NCBI GenBank assembly: GCA_002721165.1
Contig: PBJS01000003.1
Span: 82,533 to 88,925, forward strand
Direction: 5' to 3'
DNA: 6,393 bases
From: Legionellales bacterium
GTDB lineage: Bacteria; Pseudomonadota; Gammaproteobacteria; Eutrophobiales; Eutrophobiaceae
The translations under genes and the position numbers were made by a program. Below, piece by piece: positions 1 through 5,691 of this stretch. The notes under the pieces were generated by a model. The model made no database searches and was not told the origin of the DNA. It worked only from the letters and a program-made list of their open reading frames with translations. The first letter of the stretch is position 1. Every line of letters begins with the position of its first letter.

Positions 1-333
1 TGTACAAAAAAACATGCCTTAGAAGAAGCTGAGGTATTACTATCAGAAGTTGGCTTATCTAAAAGAATGATGCATAAACCGGGAGAACTTTCCGGAGGAG
101 AGCGCCAACGCACAGCAATTGCGAGAGCTTTAGTTACAAATCCTTCTTGTATTCTAGCAGATGAGCCAACAGGAAATCTTGATGAAAAATCAGCTAATGA
201 AGTTTTTGAATTAATATTAAGATTAAATAAATATTATGGAAATAGTTTAATAATGGCAACGCATAACTTAGAGCTTTCAAAGAAAACAGATCAAGTCTAC
301 GAATTAAGAGATGGAATACTGAAAACTATATAA
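1..333 (+). CDS. lolD: Lipoprotein-releasing ABC transporter ATP-binding protein LolD (3' part only)
   Basis: This is the C-terminal 110 codons of an ABC ATPase; the start and Walker A lie outside the window, and the reading frame is open from base 1. The ABC signature LSGGERQR is at 88-111, Walker B with the catalytic Glu (ILADEPTGNLD, Asp 160-162, Glu 163-165) follows, and the H-loop His (ATHN) is at 262-264. The ending, with ELRDGILK near the C-terminus, resembles E. coli LolD (MRDGRL). In the family, LolD powers the inner-membrane LolCE complex, which extracts mature lipoproteins and passes them to LolA. MacB-type and FtsE ATPases share these motifs, but the overall similarity and the envelope-gene context favour LolD. 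The stop lies 7 bp from the convergent DUF2062 stop, and no terminator hairpin is visible between them. Confidence 0.88.
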   Translation, partial: CTKKHALEEAEVLLSEVGLSKRMMHKPGELSGGERQRTAIARALVTNPSCILADEPTGNLDEKSANEVFELILRLNKYYGNSLIMATHNLELSKKTDQVYELRDGILKTI

Positions 334-340
334 AGTTTAT

Positions 341-871
341 TTATTTTAATTTATGCCTATTACCCCATTTTACTACTGCACCAATCCGCCATATTAATCG
401 AATTAAAAAATAAGTTATAAAAGATGATATCAATCCTAGAATAAGGCAGCCAATTAATAAAGGCTCCCAAATATTTAGAAATATTGTATTAAACCATTCA
501 ATTATAGTCGTATTTTCGGGAATGATATTGGTAATTTGATTTTCTTCTAATCCAAATAGAATTGATCCTAATTTATAGCTGTAAAAAAAGATAAACGGTA
601 CTGTAATTGGATTGGCTAAAAAAGAAAAAAGTATTGCAATAGGTAAGTTAATTCTAAAAAGTATTGCAAGTGCTGCTGCACTTAATGTTTGGATAGGTAT
701 AGGTATGAACGCACAAAATACGCCAATTGCAGCTCCACCGGCAGATGAGCGTCTGTGTATATGCCATATATTTGGGTCATGCAAATACTCATCAAATAGC
801 CGTATGATACTATTAGATGCAATACTTTCTTTGTGTGGTATATAGCGTTTAAATAGGTTACGAAAAGCCAT
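341..871 (-). CDS. DUF2062 family inner-membrane protein, function unknown
   Basis: This 176-residue protein has the DUF2062 pattern. A soluble N-terminus of about 43 residues contains DEYLHDPNIWHIHRRS, followed by a Gly/Ala-rich hydrophobic segment (about 44-72) with PIPIQTLSAAALAILFR and NLPIA. A second hydrophobic segment (about 80-100) contains the hallmark NPITVPFIFFYSYKLG. A third membrane span lies at about 135-160, and the tail is basic (KWGNRHKLK). The family has no established biochemical role that I know of. Proximity to lolD and exbBD recurs in other gammaproteobacteria, which suggests but does not prove an envelope function. The start ATG (869-871 on the minus strand) has only AT-rich sequence upstream and no clear Shine-Dalgarno, but the next Met is far inside, so the start is reasonable. 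Confidence 0.85.
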   Translation of the reverse strand: MAFRNLFKRYIPHKESIASNSIIRLFDEYLHDPNIWHIHRRSSAGGAAIGVFCAFIPIPIQTLSAAALAILFRINLPIAILFSFLANPITVPFIFFYSYKLGSILFGLEENQITNIIPENTTIIEWFNTIFLNIWEPLLIGCLILGLISSFITYFLIRLIWRIGAVVKWGNRHKLK

Positions 872-907
872 TTATTTAAAAATTTCTATGATATAAAAAA
901 GCGCGCT

Positions 908-913
908 ATTATA
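908..913 (-). promoter_or_regulatory. Candidate -10 element for the DUF2062 gene
   Basis: Read on the minus strand this is a perfect TATAAT, about 37 bp upstream of the DUF2062 start codon. It is followed immediately by AGCGCGC, a GC-rich discriminator. No good -35 lies at 16-18 bp; the best TTGATA is only 11 bp upstream, so the promoter is incomplete by consensus. Position in a divergent intergenic region supports the call. Confidence 0.4.
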
Positions 914-981
914 TGCCTAATATTTATCAATAGCAGCTAATTAAGTCATTTTTTATCTATATATGTGTGCCCATGTTTTCT

Positions 982-990
982 TGATAGAAT
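982..990 (+). promoter_or_regulatory. Candidate extended -10 promoter for exbB
   Basis: TGATAGAAT fits the extended -10 pattern TGn-TATAAT with one mismatch. It lies about 32 bp upstream of the exbB GTG and about 18 bp ahead of its Shine-Dalgarno. The 16-18 bp upstream positions hold no good -35, which an extended -10 can tolerate. It could drive the whole exbB-kdsB run. This is a consensus match only. Confidence 0.38.
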
Positions 991-1007
991 AGCAACAGAA
1001 AAATTTT

Positions 1008-1014
1008 AGAGGAA
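1008..1014 (+). promoter_or_regulatory. Ribosome binding site that sets the exbB GTG start
   Basis: AGAGGAA sits 7 bp before the GTG at 1022 and is the clearest Shine-Dalgarno in the window. It decides the start, because the ATG at 1020-1022 that overlaps this GTG meets a stop after two codons. Confidence 0.7.
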
Positions 1015-1021
1015 TACTAAT

Positions 1022-1645
1022 GTGTTAGAACTAATACGTGCTGGTGGATTTTTAATGTGGCCAATTTTGGCTTGCTCTATAGTTTCTATGGCTATTATTG
1101 CCGAAAGGTTTTGGTCATTAAGGCAAGAGAAAATAGCACCAACAAACTTGGTAGCTACTGTATGGCAATGGCATAAATCTGAACAGCTCGACGCAAAACG
1201 TATCCAATTACTACGTACAAATTCTCCATTAGGAATGATCTTGGCTGCTGGTTTGTTAAATAGAAAGCATTCTCGAGAAATAATGAAAGAAAGTATTGAA
1301 GAAGTAGGGAGGCTTGTGGCTCATAGTCTAGATCGATTTCTCAACACGCTAGGAACAATCTCTTCGATAACGCCATTACTAGGGTTATTAGGTACTGTAA
1401 TTGGTATGATTAAAGTTTTTACAGTTATCACGTCTCAAGGAATTGGTGATCCGAGTGTACTTTCTGAAGGCATATCTGAAGCCCTACTTACAACAGCTGC
1501 TGGACTTTCAGTAGCAATTCCAAGCTTAATGTTCTACCGTTACTTTCGAGGTAAAGTTGACGATCTAGTTGTTACAATGGAGCAAGAAGCGTTAAAAATG
1601 GTTGAAGTTATGCATGGAATACGCGAAAAAGATAGTTCTGAATAG
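1022..1645 (+). CDS. exbB: ExbB/TolQ/MotA family proton-channel protein
   Basis: This 207-residue inner-membrane protein is the channel-forming subunit of an ExbB-ExbD type proton-driven motor. A first membrane helix covers residues 10-29 (FLMWPILACSIVSMAIIAER). A cytoplasmic stretch follows (about 30-105). Two C-terminal helices carry the family hallmarks ITPLLGLLGTVIGM (116-129) and ISEALLTTAAGLSVAIPSL (151-169). In this family the last two helices line the ion path around the ExbD Asp. The length suits the short ExbB form without an N-terminal extension. It uses a GTG start with a strong Shine-Dalgarno. exbD follows after 10 bp. No tonB gene is visible nearby, so whether the motor serves TonB, a Tol-like system or another partner cannot be told from this window. 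Confidence 0.9.
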   Translation: MLELIRAGGFLMWPILACSIVSMAIIAERFWSLRQEKIAPTNLVATVWQWHKSEQLDAKRIQLLRTNSPLGMILAAGLLNRKHSREIMKESIEEVGRLVAHSLDRFLNTLGTISSITPLLGLLGTVIGMIKVFTVITSQGIGDPSVLSEGISEALLTTAAGLSVAIPSLMFYRYFRGKVDDLVVTMEQEALKMVEVMHGIREKDSSE

Positions 1646-1655
1646 AGCCTAAATA

Positions 1656-2081
1656 ATGAACTTTAAGCCAAAAAATAGAGATGAATTTAGTTTAGATATA
1701 ACTCCATTAATCGACGTTGTTTTTTTACTGCTGATTTTTTTTATGGTTTCTACAACATTTAAAGATGAATCTGAAATCAACATTACTTTACCGAACGCAT
1801 CAAATGAAATAGTCGATGAAAAACCTAATGCAATAAATATTGGCTTAGATTTAGAGGGTAATATTTATGTTAATGGAAAAAAATTAAATAATTCTGAATT
1901 TGAAACAATAAAAGCAGCACTTAATAGTGAAATAAAAAATTCAGAAAAGCCACCTGTAATTATAAGTGCAGATGCTGATGTTAAATATCAATCAGTTATA
2001 TATTTATTGGATACGCTCCGTCACTTAGACCTAGTTAAAATAACTTATGCTACTCAGATATTGAAAGATAATAAAAAGTAA
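1656..2081 (+). CDS. exbD: ExbD/TolR family biopolymer transport protein
   Basis: This 141-residue protein is the partner of ExbB. It has a short cytoplasmic N-terminus (MNFKPKNRDEFSLDITP), one membrane helix (about 18-34, LIDVVFLLLIFFMVSTT) and a periplasmic domain to the end. The conserved proton-carrying Asp is residue 20 in PLIDVVFLLLIFFM. The periplasmic part keeps the family pattern: a TLPNAS segment after the helix, YVNGKKL near residue 71, and VIISADADVKYQSVIYLLD near 101-119. The start follows the exbB stop by 10 bp with at most a weak AGAG as Shine-Dalgarno, so expression probably depends on coupling to exbB. TolR is the alternative. The absence of tolA/tolB neighbours and the lpxK context favour ExbD. 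Confidence 0.9.
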   Translation: MNFKPKNRDEFSLDITPLIDVVFLLLIFFMVSTTFKDESEINITLPNASNEIVDEKPNAINIGLDLEGNIYVNGKKLNNSEFETIKAALNSEIKNSEKPPVIISADADVKYQSVIYLLDTLRHLDLVKITYATQILKDNKK

Positions 2082-2098
2082 AGCTCAAATAATTATTT

Positions 2099-3103
2099 AT
2101 GGCGCCAATATTTTTTTCAAAAACATTTGTAGATAGAGTTTGGTATAGTAAAAATATCCTTAGTTTACTTCTATTGCCAATTAGTTGGATATATATAATT
2201 ATTATTAAAATTAGATCAGCACTTTATCAAGTTGGTGTAATTCCTGTTAGTAAAATTAATGTTCCGATCATTGTCGTTGGAAATATAACAGCAGGCGGTA
2301 CAGGTAAGACACCATTAGTCATTTGGTTAGCGAATTATTTTAAAAATAAGGGATTTTTACCAGGCATCATTAGTAGAGGCTATGGCGGTAAATATTTATC
2401 GGATATTGAATTTGTTCATTCTGATAGTGATCCATTGTTAGTCGGTGATGAGCCATTAATAATTGCAAAAAAATGTAATTGTCCTGTCGCAGTAGCAAAG
2501 AAACGTGTAAGGGCAGCAAAAGAATTAGTCAGCAAGTATAATTGTAATATAATTATTAGCGATGACGGGATGCAACATTATTCACTAGGCAGGGATATCG
2601 AAATAGCTGTCATTGATGGGCAACGCCGTTTAGGAAATGGTTATTGTTTACCAGCCGGCCCCCTACGAGAACCCAAAAATAAATTATTAAATATTGATTT
2701 AATTGTTAGTAAATATACATCTCAAATCTCTGAATATACAATGGAATATATTTACCAGGACTTAATATCTTTGGGCAAACCCGCAAAAACGATATCATTA
2801 TCAGAGTTATGTGATATGAAAGTTCATGTAATAACGGGTATAGATAACCCTGAAAACTTCTTTTCATATTTACAAACTCATAAGTTAGAGCTGATCATTC
2901 ATCAGTTTCCTGATCATCATATATATGAGGAACATGAAGTTGTGTTCAATGATGATTTACCTATAATCATGACAGAGAAGGATGCTGTAAAATGCGCGAG
3001 ATATTCAAATAATAATCATTGGTATATACCAATTGTGGCAAAATTACCCAACTCGTTTAATAATGTTCTAGATACATATACGGAGAAAATGTTTAGTGGA
3101 TAA
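2099..3103 (+). CDS. lpxK: Tetraacyldisaccharide 4'-kinase (lipid A pathway)
   Basis: LpxK phosphorylates the 4' position of the tetraacylated disaccharide-1-phosphate to give lipid IVA, on the inner face of the inner membrane. The 334-residue length is normal. A hydrophobic N-terminal helix (about 20-38) would hold it to the membrane. The P-loop is GGTGKTP (66-72). Other family motifs are SRGYGG (92-97), GDEP (116-119), SDDGMQHYSLGRD (154-166), GPLREP (187-192), TGIDNPENFF (246-255), FPDHH (270-274) and TEKDAVK (292-298). E. coli has msbA just upstream; here exbD is upstream, as in Pseudomonas. No Shine-Dalgarno is visible in the AT-rich 17-bp gap after exbD. The last 8 bases overlap the next gene. 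Confidence 0.95.
   Translation: MAPIFFSKTFVDRVWYSKNILSLLLLPISWIYIIIIKIRSALYQVGVIPVSKINVPIIVVGNITAGGTGKTPLVIWLANYFKNKGFLPGIISRGYGGKYLSDIEFVHSDSDPLLVGDEPLIIAKKCNCPVAVAKKRVRAAKELVSKYNCNIIISDDGMQHYSLGRDIEIAVIDGQRRLGNGYCLPAGPLREPKNKLLNIDLIVSKYTSQISEYTMEYIYQDLISLGKPAKTISLSELCDMKVHVITGIDNPENFFSYLQTHKLELIIHQFPDHHIYEEHEVVFNDDLPIIMTEKDAVKCARYSNNNHWYIPIVAKLPNSFNNVLDTYTEKMFSG
3082..3086 (+). promoter_or_regulatory. Ribosome binding site for ycaR, inside lpxK
   Basis: GGAGA lies 9 bp ahead of the GTG at 3096 and within the lpxK coding sequence. It supports the unusual GTG start and the 8-base overlap. Confidence 0.6.
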
Positions 3104-3284
3104 AAAAATACTTGATATTTTAGTGTGCCCAGTTACTAAAGGACCATTGATCTACGATAAAAAACATCAAGAACTAATTTCTAAATCTGCCCAACTTGCT
3201 TATCCAATTCGTGATGGTATACCGATTATGCTTGAAGATGAAGCAAGAAAGATCAGCGTTGAAGAATTGGATAAATTGAAATAG
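3096..3284 (+). CDS. ycaR: Trm112/UPF0434 family small protein (YcaR-like)
   Basis: This 62-residue protein aligns over its length with E. coli YcaR: LDILVCPVTKGPL near the N-terminus, then QELISKSAQLAYPIRDGIPIMLEDEAR. In the wider Trm112 family, small zinc-ribbon proteins act as activating partners of methyltransferases; the bacterial role is not firmly settled. Only one Cys remains (Cys11). The second Cys of the CPxC motif is Thr, as I recall for many bacterial members, so zinc binding here is doubtful. The GTG start overlaps the end of lpxK by 8 bases, and GGAGA (3082-3086) inside lpxK gives a well-placed Shine-Dalgarno. The stop TAG shares its G with the GTG of kdsB. The lpxK-ycaR-kdsB order is widely conserved. 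Confidence 0.88.
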   Translation: MDKKILDILVCPVTKGPLIYDKKHQELISKSAQLAYPIRDGIPIMLEDEARKISVEELDKLK

Positions 3285-4024
3285 TGTCAAATAATTTTTG
3301 TATTATTATTCCCGCAAGATATGGTTCTACTAGACTACCTGGAAAACCATTATTACTTATTAATGATAAAACATTGATTCAACATGTATATGAAACTGCG
3401 TATGCTACACATGCGAATAAAATTCTAATCGCTACTGATAGTGATGAAGTTATGGAAGCAGCTGCATCATTCGGCGCTAAAGCAGTGTTAACTTCATCTA
3501 AGCATGAATCAGGCACCGATAGAATAGGTGAGGTAATTGAAAAATTAAATTTTGATGATGAGGAAATTATTATTAATCTTCAGGGGGATGAGTACGGTTT
3601 ATCGGCATCATTGGTAAATCAATTAGCATCGAATTTATTAACCAATAAAGATTTTGATGTAGCGACACTATGTGAACGTATCGATAGTATGGAAGAATAC
3701 ACAGACCCTAACGTGGTTAAAACCGTTTTTGATTCAAAAAATAAAGCAATTTATTTTAGTCGTTCACCTATACCGATTGATAGAAGTGGCAGCCTTCCAA
3801 ATAATGCTTATAAACATATTGGTATTTATGCATATAGAGCTGGCTATTTAAAAAAATTCACTAAGCTTAAAAGATGTGAAATAGAAATTTCAGAGCAGTT
3901 GGAACAGTTACGTATTTTATATAATGGCGGAAAAATTCATATAGGTATTGTTGAAGGGGCTAACAGTATTGGCATCGATACTAAACAAGATTTAGAAATG
4001 GCATGTTCTGGTAAAAGTGGGTAG
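3284..4024 (+). CDS. kdsB: 3-deoxy-manno-octulosonate cytidylyltransferase (CMP-Kdo synthetase)
   Basis: KdsB joins Kdo to CMP from CTP in the cytoplasm, giving the donor for the LPS inner core. The 246 residues match the usual length. Visible motifs are the nucleotide-binding IPARYGSTRLPGKPL (9-23), SGTDR (76-80), NLQGDE (98-103), YFSRSPIP (157-164), HIGIYAYRAGYL (178-189), EQLEQLR (204-210) and GIDTKQDLE (230-238). In the family, Asp of QGDE and Asp of G-[VI]-DT are linked to Mg2+ binding; both are present (102 and 232). Oddly, the family's QGDEP-x-[IL]-P loop reads QGDEYGLSA, although the flanks align without a gap. The GTG start shares one base with the ycaR stop (TAGTG) and has no clear Shine-Dalgarno, so translation is probably coupled. 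It ends 17 bp from the convergent infA. Confidence 0.92.
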   Translation: MSNNFCIIIPARYGSTRLPGKPLLLINDKTLIQHVYETAYATHANKILIATDSDEVMEAAASFGAKAVLTSSKHESGTDRIGEVIEKLNFDDEEIIINLQGDEYGLSASLVNQLASNLLTNKDFDVATLCERIDSMEEYTDPNVVKTVFDSKNKAIYFSRSPIPIDRSGSLPNNAYKHIGIYAYRAGYLKKFTKLKRCEIEISEQLEQLRILYNGGKIHIGIVEGANSIGIDTKQDLEMACSGKSG

Positions 4025-4041
4025 AAATTCAGTCTGTTCTG

Positions 4042-4260
4042 TTATTTTGCCCTATATGTAATTCTACCTTTTGAAAGATCGTACGGCGTCATTTCTACTG
4101 TAACCTGATCACCTGTTAGAATACGTATATAGTGTTTACGCATTTTTCCTGATATATGGGCGGTAATAAGATGTCCGTTTTCTAATTCAACTCGAAACAT
4201 TGTATTTGGTAATGTTTCAACAACAGTTCCTTCCATTTCAATTTGATCTTCTTTTGCCAT
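4042..4260 (-). CDS. infA: Translation initiation factor IF-1
   Basis: This 72-residue protein is the same length as E. coli IF-1 and nearly the same sequence. It begins MAKEDQIEMEGTV, has TLPNTMFRVELENGH and AHISGKMRK in the middle, and ends with LTGDQVTVEMTPYDLSKGRI plus a basic tail. IF-1 is a single OB-fold protein that binds the 30S A site during initiation with IF-2 and IF-3. The start is fixed by the conserved N-terminus and by TAGGA (4266-4270, minus strand) 5 bp upstream. It lies downstream of aat on the same strand, a common pairing in gammaproteobacteria. The 71-bp gap from aat would allow its own promoter, but I see no convincing -35/-10 pair in it. Confidence 0.97.
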   Translation of the reverse strand: MAKEDQIEMEGTVVETLPNTMFRVELENGHLITAHISGKMRKHYIRILTGDQVTVEMTPYDLSKGRITYRAK

Positions 4261-4265
4261 GTATA

Positions 4266-4270
4266 TCCTA
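4266..4270 (-). promoter_or_regulatory. Ribosome binding site for infA
   Basis: TAGGA on the minus strand lies 5 bp before the infA ATG. Most other genes in this window lack such a site, which fits high expression of IF-1. Confidence 0.55.
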
Positions 4271-4331
4271 TTAATTTAAAAGCTGTGATTTTGCACTAAT
4301 TTAATGATACTGCCTAGTCATTTTTTTATTT

Positions 4332-5042
4332 TTAAGTGAATAGAGTTTTATCGTAATTACAGTGTTTGTCCAAAATGGTTGTAAATTTTTCCCGCGCAAT
4401 AAGTTTTGCGCCAAGGGTTTGTATATGGGGTGAATTTACCTGACAATCAATTAGTTTAAATTCCATATCTTCAAGTTTTCTAGCGAGATAAACTAGCGCA
4501 ATCTTTGATGCATCAGATTCACTACTAAACATAGATTCACCAAAAAATATTTTTCCCATAGCAATCCCATATAATCCTCCAGTAAGTTTTCCGTTTTGCC
4601 AGTATTCAATAGAGTGAGCATAGCCTAGTTCGTGTAGATACGTGAACGCTATTTTCATATCTTTTGTAAGCCATGTATCATTATTATCTCTATTAATTGA
4701 GCATTCATTGATTACATTTGCAAAAACTTTATTGAAAGTAATTTTAAATTGTTTTTTTCTTAAGCGTTTTTTTAGGCTATGTGAAATATGAATTTCGTTT
4801 GGCTTAATTATGCACCTTGGATCTGGTGACCACCATAAAATAGGCTGACCTTCATTAAACCAAGGAAAAATTCCTTTCTTATAAGCAGAAAGCAGTTTTT
4901 TTTCGCTAAGATCTCCACCAATTGCGAGTAAACCATTTGGATTTTTTAATGAATCACTGACGTCAGGAAAATCAAAAGACATTCTTTTGTTTTTCACAAG
5001 ATAAAATGGCTTTATCTGATCGTTATTTTTACCCTGAATCAT
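4332..5042 (-). CDS. aat: Leucyl/phenylalanyl-tRNA--protein transferase
   Basis: Aat moves Leu or Phe from aminoacyl-tRNA onto N-terminal Lys or Arg of proteins, marking them for ClpS/ClpAP in the bacterial N-end rule. The family motifs are in order: NPNGLLAIGGDLS (34-46), YKKGIFPWF (54-62), ILWWSPDPR (68-76), TWLTKDM (123-129), HELGYAHSIE (137-146), GGLYGIAMG (155-163), FFGESMFS (166-173) and LIDCQV (197-202). At 236 residues the length is typical. The start is uncertain. The ATG at 5040-5042 has no Shine-Dalgarno, and Met21 (codon 4980-4982) would also leave the conserved core intact, but family members usually carry residues ahead of FPDV, so I kept the longer form. In many relatives a second transferase gene (bpt/ate) sits between aat and infA; it is absent here. 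Confidence 0.95.
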   Translation of the reverse strand: MIQGKNNDQIKPFYLVKNKRMSFDFPDVSDSLKNPNGLLAIGGDLSEKKLLSAYKKGIFPWFNEGQPILWWSPDPRCIIKPNEIHISHSLKKRLRKKQFKITFNKVFANVINECSINRDNNDTWLTKDMKIAFTYLHELGYAHSIEYWQNGKLTGGLYGIAMGKIFFGESMFSSESDASKIALVYLARKLEDMEFKLIDCQVNSPHIQTLGAKLIAREKFTTILDKHCNYDKTLFT

Positions 5043-5066
5043 TGATGAATTTTTATAAAATAAAAA

Positions 5067-5618
5067 TTATGGATTAATTTTTATATCTTTTCCAATAACA
5101 TTTAATGCTGCTCTTTTTGATCCAGTTAACGAGAAACTTGTTTCTTTGTAGTTGCCGTTATCTAAAACGAATCTAAATACAACAACATTTCCATTAAGCA
5201 GGGCATCCAGTGATAGAGAGGTAATATTTTTATTGGTGATATACCCTAAAATAAACTCACTCCAATTTGATTTTGATATACATGGCGCATCATTAAAGGA
5301 AGTATTTTTTATTAATGTTAAATCTACTTGATAGGTAGGGCATATATTTTCAGAAAAAAGATTAAGTTTTGAATTTAGGGTAAACCTTGCTCTGACTGAA
5401 CCAACACTATCTTTGTATATTTCTAAACTGTATCCGTTCTTATTTTCTGTATAAGCAACTTTTGTTTTTTCCTCGCTACCCAGATTTTCATGAGAAATTA
5501 TATGCCATTGTCCCATAGAAATAGAAGGACTAAAAAGCAGTACTAATAATATTGATATTTGTAAATATGATCCTTTTTTTATATTGTATTCTTTCATATG
5601 TATTAATTTTATATTCAT
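5067..5618 (-). CDS. Exported protein of unknown function
   Basis: I do not recognise this family with confidence. The 183-residue product has a Sec-type signal: a Lys-containing n-region, a hydrophobic core at about 18-30 (SYLQISILLVLLF) and a probable cleavage site near SISMG-QW (about 34-37). The mature part of about 147 residues is rich in short beta-like alternating segments, with two Cys (93 in NICPTYQVDL, 113 in DAPCIS) that could form a periplasmic disulfide. Near the end is a YKETSFSLTGSKRAALNVIG segment that looks like a conserved tail. Two starts are possible, the ATG at 5616-5618 and Met8 at 5595-5597; the second gives a more usual n-region. Neither has a Shine-Dalgarno. The stop is 24 bp upstream of aat on the same strand, so the two may be co-transcribed. 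Confidence 0.7.
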   Translation of the reverse strand: MNIKLIHMKEYNIKKGSYLQISILLVLLFSPSISMGQWHIISHENLGSEEKTKVAYTENKNGYSLEIYKDSVGSVRARFTLNSKLNLFSENICPTYQVDLTLIKNTSFNDAPCISKSNWSEFILGYITNKNITSLSLDALLNGNVVVFRFVLDNGNYKETSFSLTGSKRAALNVIGKDIKINP

Positions 5619-5691
5619 CAGGTGATAAAAACACTATACAATAGCTATCAATTGACTAGTTTATCCTAAATTAACAATTTTTTATAATAAA
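5619..5691. other. Divergent intergenic region
   Basis: This 73-bp AT-rich gap separates two divergent genes and must hold the 5' signals of both unless they are read from further away. On the plus strand TTGACT (5652-5657) is a good -35 match, but no matching -10 lies at 16-18 bp. A short palindrome ATAGCTAT occurs at 5641-5648. No operator can be named. Confidence 0.4.
5633..5638 (-). promoter_or_regulatory. Candidate -10 element for the exported protein and aat
   Basis: TATAGT on the minus strand (5 of 6 to consensus) lies 14 bp before the longer start and 35 bp before Met8. No good -35 lies at 16-18 bp. If the element is real, the transcript would start about 7 bp before the longer ATG, which would leave almost no leader and favour Met8. 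Confidence 0.25.

Noticed and set aside
612..845. A 77-codon plus-strand open frame opposite the DUF2062 gene
   Set aside because: It lies wholly antisense to a gene with clear family motifs, has no recognisable domain and no Shine-Dalgarno, and reads as a shadow of the real frame.
896..907. GCGCGC next to a homopolymer run as a possible terminator
   Set aside because: A self-complementary hexamer with no loop cannot form a usable hairpin. The position just downstream of a TATAAT fits a promoter discriminator better.
1020..1022. ATG at 1020 as the exbB start
   Set aside because: It is followed by TGT TAG, a stop after two codons. The GTG at 1022 gives the full ExbB frame with a good Shine-Dalgarno.
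3096..3284. Loss of the second Cys in the Trm112-like protein as a sign of decay
   Set aside because: From memory, many bacterial members of this family also read CPVTKGPL, and the rest of the protein is intact, so it does not look like a degraded gene.
3581..3610. A compensated frameshift as the cause of the odd KdsB loop
   Set aside because: Reading the segment in the shifted frame gives S-T-V-Y-R-H-H, which does not restore the family motif, and the flanks stay aligned without a gap, so substitution is the simpler explanation.
4293..4328. Terminator-like stem TGCACTA / TAGTCA followed by a T-run on the plus strand
   Set aside because: The stem needs a bulge, has few GC pairs and a loop of about 16 bases, and it does not directly follow a plus-strand gene (kdsB ends at 4024).
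5683..5688. A perfect TATAAT just before the HDAC-like gene
   Set aside because: Transcription from it would begin at or after the ATG at 5692, and TTGACT at 5652-5657 is 25 bp away, too far to serve as its -35. It is probably a chance match in an AT-rich leader.
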